A program made the translations under genes and the position numbers. Below the pieces are notes generated by a model. That model had not been told where the DNA came from, searched no databases, and saw only the letters and a list, made by a program, of their open reading frames with translations. Source: Paenibacillus sp. P25 (lineage in GTDB: Bacteria > Bacillota > Bacilli > Paenibacillales > NBRC-103111). From it: 64,000 nt of DNA. Location: positions 2,418,001 to 2,482,000 of the forward strand of contig CP085629.1 in assembly GCA_024704175.1 (NCBI GenBank), in the 5' to 3' direction. How positions within the stretch are numbered: position 1 is the stretch's first letter; each line of letters starts with the position of its first letter. Positions 58,166 through 64,000 of this stretch are shown in pieces.

Positions 58166-59698
58166 GAGGGCTCCCCCTCCCCGAGCCATACGCCGTATAT
58201 CCTAAACGGACCCTCTTTCAGAAAGGATTCACACCGCATATCCATAACCTCCAGACGTTTACGGTATGGCTTCAAGCTCTGAGCAGCAGAAAGTACCAGG
58301 GGTGCATTCATAATCGGAGCGGCGGAAGGGATCGTAACGCTATGCAGCGCTTGGTCGTTCAAAATCACTGGTGAAACGGCGGCCGGCTCTACTTTCCCCA
58401 GGGCGTTTTGAAGCGATCGGCGAAGTGCGAGAGTCAAATCAAGACTCACGCCGCCATACCAGGCATCGTCCGAGCGGACCCACACGACCGGAAACCCGAG
58501 CAGCGGCTCGCCGGCTGCAACCAGCGGCTCGCCTTCCATAATGCTTAGGGCCTCAAGATAAAAGCGGCGGCGGATATCTTCGATTCGGCTGAATTCCATA
58601 CGTGTGACAGCCTCCCCGCGGAGAAGAGTCCGCCGGTCCAGCTTTTGGCTTAAACAGGCAAGCGGCCCCGTCCGACCGCTTCGGCGGCCGTGCATCCCGC
58701 TCCAATGCCGGCTTCCTCCCGGTGGAATAAGGGGTGCCTGTAACGAACAGCGGGCTTAGCCGGTGAACGTAGGCTTCAAGTCCCGCAAGCCCCGATTCCC
58801 GACGCGCCTCTTCATGCGTCAGGCCGCTGCACACCACAGCCGGCAAAAGCCCGGCAGGTCCTTTCGACAACGGATCGGCGGGCTGAACAAGACATTGTGC
58901 CAGCGGAAGCTGGTTGAGCTCCCCCTCCTCCCACATATGAAAAATGCCGGAAACCTTCGATGTCAAACGGCCGAAAGCGGTGAACCATTCCTCCTTTTTC
59001 ACCGGCTCACGGTCATCTGCAAGCTCCAGCTCCAGATGAGTGACTTCCCGTGCTTTGTCATACCCGGACACAAGCGGATGAGGCAGGATCGGATGCCAGC
59101 TCCCCGTGAGTGTGGCCGGATCCAGAATATAGCACTGATTTTTGCTGTGCGGTTCCCTGTTTCCCGTATAAGCCTTCTTCCATTCATAGACAAGAAGATT
59201 CGATAAGATCGCTGCAGCCGTGCCGGATAATGCCTCCGTCTCCCCTTCCCTGGGAAAAACGGACGTATGGACGCGCCGCCATGCCGACTCCCAGCGTCCC
59301 TCCCCGTCGGGATTGAGCCACGGTCCCGCGATACCCATACCTCGTAAGCCCGTCGCGGGGATCATCGGCTTCTTTGCTGCGATGCAGGCGGTCTGCACGT
59401 TCCGGAGCTCCTCCCAATCGCCGTGCTGCGAAACATATAAAATAAACGGAAACGGCCGAACGACAGCCTCCCAATCCACCTCTTCATCCCCTGCCCCGTT
59501 CAGGATAGCCAAAGAGGCCTCGGAACTACCCTGATGAGCTTGTTCCCTAAGCTTCTTCAACTCCTCCGTATCCGTAAGCAATGGATTCGTTACGAATAAC
59601 GTCATCTTGGACCATCCGGACTCCAACCATGCCTCAGCAAGCGAGATCAGAAAAGGTCCGGAACCTATCGCCAGTACACCTTCACTTTGGGCAGACAT
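58162..59698 (-). CDS. ThiF-like thiazole-bacteriocin maturation protein (TIGR03693-like, frame-disrupted, short N-terminus)
   Basis: About 512 residues of the 'putative thiazole-containing bacteriocin maturation protein' family found with YcaO genes in bacilli (heterocycloanthracin-type loci). Rossmann/E1-like motif VLAIGSGPFLISLAEAWLES is at the very start; the family normally has about 130 residues before it, with a leader-binding winged-helix, which is missing here. C-terminal part reads RRRFYLEALSIMEGEPLVAA and GGVSLDLTLALRRSLQNALG. One frame change near 58660-58690. ATG at 59698 lies 11 nt from GGAGG; another ATG closer to that site opens a 7-codon frame, so a further indel at the start is possible. 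Confidence 0.75.
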
Positions 59699-59801
59699 CC
59701 GCCATACTCCCTCCTCGGCTTCTTACGCCGCGAAGTTTTGCCGCCAACCCGCCTACTCCGGGCAAGATGCTTCCTGAAAAAATATGTCGCTGCCCTCAGG
59801 T

Positions 59802-60871
59802 TTAGAATAATCCGGACTTCTTGACTTCGTTATAGAAACGGTTAAATTCATCAATATCCAGTCGCTGGGCGGCATCGGACAATGCGGTTGCGGGATCCGG
59901 ATGCACCTCGACCATAATGCCGTCCGCTCCTGCTGCCAGAGCCGCCTTTGCACAGGGAGCAAGAATATCTTTGCGGCCGGTGGAATGGGTCACATCGACG
60001 AGAACCGGGAGATGGCTTTCCTGCTTCAGAATCGGCACGGCGGAGATGTCGAGGGTGTTGCGGGTCGCTTTCTCGTAAGTGCGGATCCCCGTTCGATCAG
60101 CATCACCTGTCGGTTGCCTCGGGATACGATATATTCCGCAGCATGCAGGAACTCATCAATCGTGGTCGCCAGCCCGCGTTTTAACAGGATCGGTTTCCGC
60201 ACCTCTCCCGCCGCTTTCAGAAGCTCGAAGTTTTGCATGTTTCTGGCGCCGATCTGAATAACGTCGATATAGCTGCAGGCGAGCTCCATATGGGAAGGAT
60301 CCACGATTTCGCTGACCGTTTTCAGTCCGAATTCGTTCGCCGCTTCCTTTAATATTTTCAAGCCTTCCATCCCCAGGCCCTGGAAATCATACGGGGAGGT
60401 TCTCGGCTTGAATGCCCCTCCGCGCATCACGGTGATGCCGGCTTGTTTGAGCGCAGCGGCCACTTGACGCACCTGTTCATAGCTTTCGACCGAGCAAGGA
60501 CCGGCTACCATGACCGGTTTTCCACCGCCGATTTCGATTCCGCCCAAAGTGACGACCGTATCTTCCTTCTGTTTTTTCCGGCTGACCAGCAGATGCTGAT
60601 GATGATCCGTTTGTTGAAGATGAAGCGATGCCTGGAAAATTTGCTTGAACAGATGACGGATGGTATCTTCGTCGAAGGGCCCGTTATTGCGGGAAACGAG
60701 CTCTTCCAGCATTTTCTTCTCCCGGACCGGATCAAACTTGGGGACGCCTTGCTTTTCCTTTTCCTTGCCTATCCTTTGCGCGATTCGCGCCCGTTCCGAC
60801 AGCGGCTCCAATAGCTGCAGATTAATTACGTCGAGCCGTCCCCTTAATTGCTCCAAGCTCTCCTGAATCAC
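59802..60871 (-). CDS. aroF: Bifunctional chorismate mutase/3-deoxy-7-phosphoheptulonate synthase (frame-disrupted)
   Basis: Condenses PEP and erythrose-4-P, the first step of aromatic amino-acid synthesis (called AroA in B. subtilis). N-terminal chorismate-mutase-type domain ([20 protein letters not shown]), then the DAHP synthase barrel: [46 protein letters not shown] and [16 protein letters not shown]; after one frame change near 60085, [15 protein letters not shown] and [15 protein letters not shown] start at 60871 with AGGAG 9 nt upstream. Controlled by the T-box leader at 60904-61165. The TOMM genes follow 103 bp downstream without a clear terminator between. Confidence 0.9.
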
Positions 60872-60903
60872 TCATCTTCACTCCTATCTGCGGTTCGAAA
60901 TAC

Positions 60904-61165
60904 AAAAAGACTCCTCGTGCAAGGGACGAGGAGCCGCGGTACCACCCTTATTAGACATGTATACCTTGTATATCAAGGTATGCGAAGTCTCACTTTAAGC
61001 CCTATAACGGAGGCAAGGCGGGCAGCCCTGAGGATGCGGAGGGTCCGCGGCCGTTCGGGTGCCGGCTCAGGAGTGAACTTCGGCGGTCCGTTTGCTCGGG
61101 TGCTCTCAGTCCATGGCACACCGTCCCTGTAAGAACGATCATCATCCGCTTACTCTTTCCGTCAT
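60904..61165 (-). promoter_or_regulatory. T-box riboswitch upstream of DAHP synthase
   Basis: The T-box sequence AGGGTGGTACCGCGG (60948-60934, minus strand) is followed by the terminator hairpin CTCCTCGT/ACGAGGAG and a T5 run (60933-60904). Further upstream are GGAAAGAGTAAG with the AGTA element of stem I and GGACTGAGAG of its distal loop. On the 3' side of stem I the likely specifier is TTC (61077-61075) followed by A, that is phenylalanine. Uncharged tRNA-Phe would then relieve termination and raise DAHP synthase expression. Confidence 0.9.
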
Positions 61166-61283
61166 CGCCTGTGCGATTTGCATGATATCTAGTTTATGAT
61201 CCCGGGGCAGCATATGCTCACAGGTCCCGGCCCATTTTCATCCGGAGCATGCACTAAACAGACAGGTGCCTACGCGTGACCGG

Positions 61284-62129
61284 TCACCTTTCCGCGCCTG
61301 AGCGGTATTTTAAGGGAGTTAAGCCGACGTGGTCCCGGAAAAATTTGCAAAAATAAGCGGGCGACGAGAACATCAGTTCATTGGCGATTTCCTGCACGGA
61401 CAGGGTCGTCTCCTGCAGCGACCTCTTCGCCTTCTCGACTTTGACCTTCGTCAAATAATACTTCGGCGAAACGCCGTAGACCTGCTTGAAGCAGTTCGTC
61501 ACATAGTTGCGGTGAATGTTCAGACGGGCGGACAATTCCGAGATTTGCACGCTCTCAGACCCTCCCCAGGTTTCCAGCAAATATGCCGCTTCGGTCGCGA
61601 TTTGCCGTTGCGACAAGGACACGCGGGAGCCGGCACCCGCGCCGGGGATGACGATTTTCTCCAAGATGAACGCAAGGAACTGCAGCATACTCGACTGTAA
61701 AATCATTTTATGGGTGAAGTCCATGTCTTCCTCCGTTTGAAACAGTCCGATGAGCCTGTCCATCCAGGCTTTGATTTCGCTTTGAATCTCCGGCGGCTGT
61801 TCCGCGCTTACAATGGGCCTTCGCAGCCGGTGAAAGAGGGAATGCACCTCGCGGGGCTCGACGTCGAAATGGAAATTAAAAAAACGGCTGTCCTCATGAG
61901 CTTCCGGATAATGGAGCGCCCCCGAGTTGATCAGGATAAAATCCCCCGGCCCGAGGCGGTACTGCACGCCGTTTACCCACTCGCTCATTTGTCCCGTTTC
62001 GCAGTAGAGGATCTCAAACAGCGGGTGCTTATGATTGGGATACACCCAGCCCTTCTCCGCATTCCGGTAAAGTACGCTCCAAATATGAAAGGAAGTAAAA
62101 AAGCCCGGAAAGTAAAAATGATCTCTCAT
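61284..62129 (-). CDS. AraC-family regulator with cupin sensor
   Basis: A 281-residue intact regulator. N-terminal cupin (PNHKHPLFEILYCETGQMSE, GPGDFILINSGALHYPE), a middle helical linker, and a C-terminal AraC HTH (ISELSARLNIHRNYVTNCFK, then IANELMFSSPAYFCKFFRDH). Start ATG at 62129 with only a weak upstream GACGG site. It is separated from the T-box by about 120 bp and has no obvious target gene next to it; the nearest divergent genes are MerR and the quinone reductase. Confidence 0.85.
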   Translation of the reverse strand: MRDHFYFPGFFTSFHIWSVLYRNAEKGWVYPNHKHPLFEILYCETGQMSEWVNGVQYRLGPGDFILINSGALHYPEAHEDSRFFNFHFDVEPREVHSLFHRLRRPIVSAEQPPEIQSEIKAWMDRLIGLFQTEEDMDFTHKMILQSSMLQFLAFILEKIVIPGAGAGSRVSLSQRQIATEAAYLLETWGGSESVQISELSARLNIHRNYVTNCFKQVYGVSPKYYLTKVKVEKAKRSLQETTLSVQEIANELMFSSPAYFCKFFRDHVGLTPLKYRSGAER

Positions 62130-62332
62130 CCGTCAGCCCTTTTCGCAGCGCGTCCTATGCGCGGTATATCCGGTCTAATCCGGCCGTCGGCAAGATGATC
62201 TGCCACGGTCCGGCGTTTAGCGTATCTCAGACTAAATAGGATCGAGTCAGTTCATTGAGCTCTTCAGTACTTATCCCTGTGCCCATTCAAGGCACACCGG
62301 TATGATAAAATGGCCTTTTCTCGATTTTGTCA
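62130..62332. other. Intergenic stretch between two regulators
   Basis: About 200 bp between the end of the MerR gene and the start of the AraC gene, both on the minus strand. It must hold the AraC promoter. I see no gene, no strong hairpin and no convincing promoter pair. Confidence 0.4.
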
Positions 62333-62725
62333 TCAAACGTTGTTTTCGTTCTCAAGCTCGTTCATCAATAAAATTTTGGCTTCCAACATTTCATTAAGAG
62401 TTCTGTGAATTTGCTCAAATTCGATCTGTTTCTGCTCGATCTCACGTATCTTTTCACGAAAGAGGTCAATGAGTTCAATTCCTTTTGAAATCGTAAGCTT
62501 ATTCACAGCGTATTCTTGAAAGAGTTCCCTCATTTCGCCTAGAGAAAAGCCAACGCTCTGCAGCCTCTTTATGATCTTCAAATGTTCGATTGTCTCCTCT
62601 GAATAGTCACGATAGTTATTTTTCCCCCTAAGAACATGACGACTGTCTAACAAACCTTCCTTCTCATAAAATCGAATGGTAGGGGCTGTTAAGCCTGTTT
62701 TTATTGCTAACTCATGGATTTTCAT
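62333..62725 (-). CDS. MerR-family transcriptional regulator
   Basis: A 130-residue MerR protein. The family opening is intact (MKIHELAIKTGLTAPTIRFYE, with YEKEGLL), then the wing (NNYRDYSEETIEHLKIIKRL) and a long C-terminal coiled coil (LIDLFREKIREIEQKQIEFE) but no cysteine ligands for metals, so it senses a small molecule or redox state. ATG at 62725, 6-7 nt after GAGGAGA; upstream ATG at 62755 would place the gene across the divergent promoter. Divergent from the quinone reductase gene it most likely controls. Confidence 0.9.
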   Translation of the reverse strand: MKIHELAIKTGLTAPTIRFYEKEGLLDSRHVLRGKNNYRDYSEETIEHLKIIKRLQSVGFSLGEMRELFQEYAVNKLTISKGIELIDLFREKIREIEQKQIEFEQIHRTLNEMLEAKILLMNELENENNV

Positions 62726-62745
62726 GTCAATCTCCTCTAAATGAT

Positions 62746-62776
62746 TTGCCTTCAAGTTAACTTTATAGTTTATGAT
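62746..62776 (+). promoter_or_regulatory. MerR-type promoter with 19-bp spacer
   Basis: -35 TTGCCT (62746-62751), 19-bp spacer, -10 TATGAT (62771-62776). The spacer contains the palindrome AAGTTAACTT (62754-62763). MerR-family activators twist such overlong spacers into an active form, so this promoter is a clear candidate target of the neighbouring MerR. Confidence 0.75.
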
Positions 62777-62821
62777 TTCATCGTATCACAAATTACCAAG
62801 ACAAAATGGAGGAAAATCGAA

Positions 62822-63823
62822 ATGAAGAGTTTTGATTCGTCGAGTAGTTATGTGAACAATTCAGCATCAACCACTACGACAATGCGCGCGGTCCGTTTAC
62901 ATCAATACGGCGCACCTGCAGAAGTCCTGCGCTTGGAACAGGCTGCGATCCCTAGCCCCGGTCCCGGGCGTATTCGTGTGAAAGTGCACGCTTGCGGGCT
63001 GAATCCAGCCGACTGGGGAATATGCAAAGGTCTGTTTCCCGGTGAACTGCCTCGCGGCATTGGTCTGGACGTGTCTGGGATTGTGGATGCGGTCGGTGAG
63101 GGTGTCAATGATGTCGCGATCGGTGACGCCGTCCTAGGCATCGCCGACTACGCCGGTGCCTTGAGCGGCGGCGCGGCTGAACAAGCAATTCTGGACCATT
63201 GGGCACGTATCCCAGAAGGTCTCGACTTCGTGCGGGTCGCGGCGCTGCCGCTCGCCGTCGCAACATCCTATCGGCACATTGAAGTACTCGGGGTGAAGTC
63301 GGATCATACCCTGCTTGTGCACGGAGCCGGAACCGTGTTAGGCATTGCCGCCGTCCAAATCGCCCTGATGCGAGGTGCCCGAGTGATCGCTACCGCCGGC
63401 GATACCTACGCCGACCAGCTCCGCGCGATGGGAGCGAAGGTGACCTCGTACGGCGACGGAATGGTCGAGCGCGTAGCCGAGTTGGCCGGACAGCCGGTGG
63501 ATATGGTTCTGGATACAGCACCACCGAGTGGAGCACTGCCTGCTCTTATCCAGATCGCCGAAGGTGATCCTCGCCGTGTCTTAACCATTAGCGACTTCAA
63601 CGCAGCCGCCGAACTCGGTGTCCGCACCACCTTCACAGAGCTCCCCATGGATCAGGCACAGAACTACGAAGTTCTCGGAGAGTTCGCCCGGTACGCCGCG
63701 GACGGCAAGTTCACTGTCCCGGTTGCCCAGACTTTCGCACTCGGCGAATGGCGTACAGCACTCGAGATCAGCCAGAGTGGGCACGCCCGTGGCAAGCTGG
63801 TCCTCCTGCCTGCCGGCAACTAA
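62822..63823 (+). CDS. NADP-dependent quinone oxidoreductase-like MDR protein
   Basis: A 333-residue zinc-independent medium-chain dehydrogenase/reductase. After a Ser/Thr-rich lead of about 20 residues it starts MRAVRLHQYGAPAEVLRLEQ, then GLNPADWGICKGLFP, GLDVSGIVDAVGEGV and the NADP motif LLVHGAGTVLGIAAVQIALM. Zinc ligands of alcohol dehydrogenases are absent. Start ATG at 62822 after GGAGG (9 nt). The coding style, with frequent GCC, GGT and CGC codons and high GC, resembles actinobacterial genes more than its neighbours, suggesting transfer. Regulated by the divergent MerR. Confidence 0.85.
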   Translation: MKSFDSSSSYVNNSASTTTTMRAVRLHQYGAPAEVLRLEQAAIPSPGPGRIRVKVHACGLNPADWGICKGLFPGELPRGIGLDVSGIVDAVGEGVNDVAIGDAVLGIADYAGALSGGAAEQAILDHWARIPEGLDFVRVAALPLAVATSYRHIEVLGVKSDHTLLVHGAGTVLGIAAVQIALMRGARVIATAGDTYADQLRAMGAKVTSYGDGMVERVAELAGQPVDMVLDTAPPSGALPALIQIAEGDPRRVLTISDFNAAAELGVRTTFTELPMDQAQNYEVLGEFARYAADGKFTVPVAQTFALGEWRTALEISQSGHARGKLVLLPAGN

Positions 63824-63828
63824 TGTAG

Positions 63829-63921
63829 AGATGTGTTACTTTTCCCCGTACATGTTCATACAGGATAGTGCCTGCACGGATCCTTCCTTCGTTATGACAT
63901 GCTGAATGAAGTAGCACATCT
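63829..63921. repeat. Inverted repeat at the right edge
   Basis: AGATGTGTTACTT (63829-63841) and AAGTAGCACATCT (63909-63921) are inverted repeats with one mismatch, 67 bp apart, just after the quinone reductase gene. It could be a weak terminator or the ends of a small element; no ORF inside is convincing. Confidence 0.4.
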
Positions 63922-64000
63922 GAAAACCATTGGTTCGTCCCACATGCTAATAGCGCGAACTACAAAGAGGTGCTTTCCCATCCTCGAACAGCTCGGATTG
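63922..64000. other. Window end, no recognised feature
   Basis: About 80 bp after the inverted repeat. I see no gene that can be supported; a gene beginning or ending beyond the edge cannot be excluded. Confidence 0.3.

Noticed and set aside
1..64000. CRISPR array, tRNA, rRNA, insertion sequence or prophage
   Set aside because: No regular spaced repeats, tRNA cloverleaf, rRNA-like stretch, transposase or phage structural gene was seen in reading the window and its translations.

Overview
The window looks like a chromosomal segment of a Paenibacillus-type spore-forming Firmicute. Supporting signs are strong AGGAGG-type ribosome binding sites, TTG and GTG starts, LplB/LplC-type ABC sugar transporters paired with large membrane-bound AraC regulators or YesM/YesN two-component systems, a YjcZ-family sporulation peptide, a YdjO-family protein, a T-box leader and Zur-type and CcpA-type operator sequences. 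I saw no rRNA, tRNA, CRISPR array, insertion sequence or prophage.

One caveat governs the whole annotation. About half of the longer genes are broken by one or two single-base frame changes, although conserved motifs are kept on both sides of each break and housekeeping genes are hit as well (the DAHP synthase, for example). Several breaks lie in homopolymers, such as an A8 run at 43364-43371 and a C6 run at 56802-56807. Uncorrected sequencing or assembly indels explain this better than real gene decay. Such genes are listed once over their reconstructed span as 'frame-disrupted'.

Layout. 1-5 kb: a palindromic repeat, a Ser/Thr kinase, small orphan proteins, ydjO behind a leader with two tandem terminators, a ParB-like gene, an Old Yellow Enzyme and an HPr-like protein without the HPr histidine. 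5-17 kb: an amino-sugar operon (three Gfo/Idh/MocA oxidoreductases, a TIM-barrel isomerase, nagB, two permeases, a binding protein, nagA) divergent from a membrane AraC regulator. 17-31 kb: a large secreted propeller protein, a medium-chain dehydrogenase, an AraC regulator, an ABC sugar system, an unusual nucleotide-cyclase-fold/HTH regulator, an aldolase-family gene and an epimerase behind a strong palindromic operator. 31-34 kb: carbonic anhydrase plus SulP transporter behind an activator-type promoter with 11-bp repeats. 34-43 kb: FGGY kinase, ABC importer, YesN/YesM and an AraC regulator. 43-49 kb: a ferritin-like protein, then a zinc-limitation module (COG0523 GTPase, M15 carboxypeptidase, TIGR03943 protein, UPF0718 permease) with Zur boxes. 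49-56 kb: haloalkane dehalogenase with a MarR regulator, a secreted Asp-box protein, a GH43-like enzyme and an orphan sugar-binding lipoprotein. 56-61 kb: a thiazole/oxazole-modified peptide (TOMM) maturation pair (ThiF-like protein and E1-like/YcaO cyclodehydratase) directly downstream of a T-box-controlled DAHP synthase. 61-64 kb: an AraC regulator and a MerR/quinone-reductase pair with a 19-bp-spacer promoter.

The best candidates for undescribed biology are the TOMM locus, which has no visible precursor or dehydrogenase and is coupled to aromatic biosynthesis; the tandem-terminator leader of ydjO; the two-copy palindromic element; and the extension of the zinc box to a secreted Asp-box protein.
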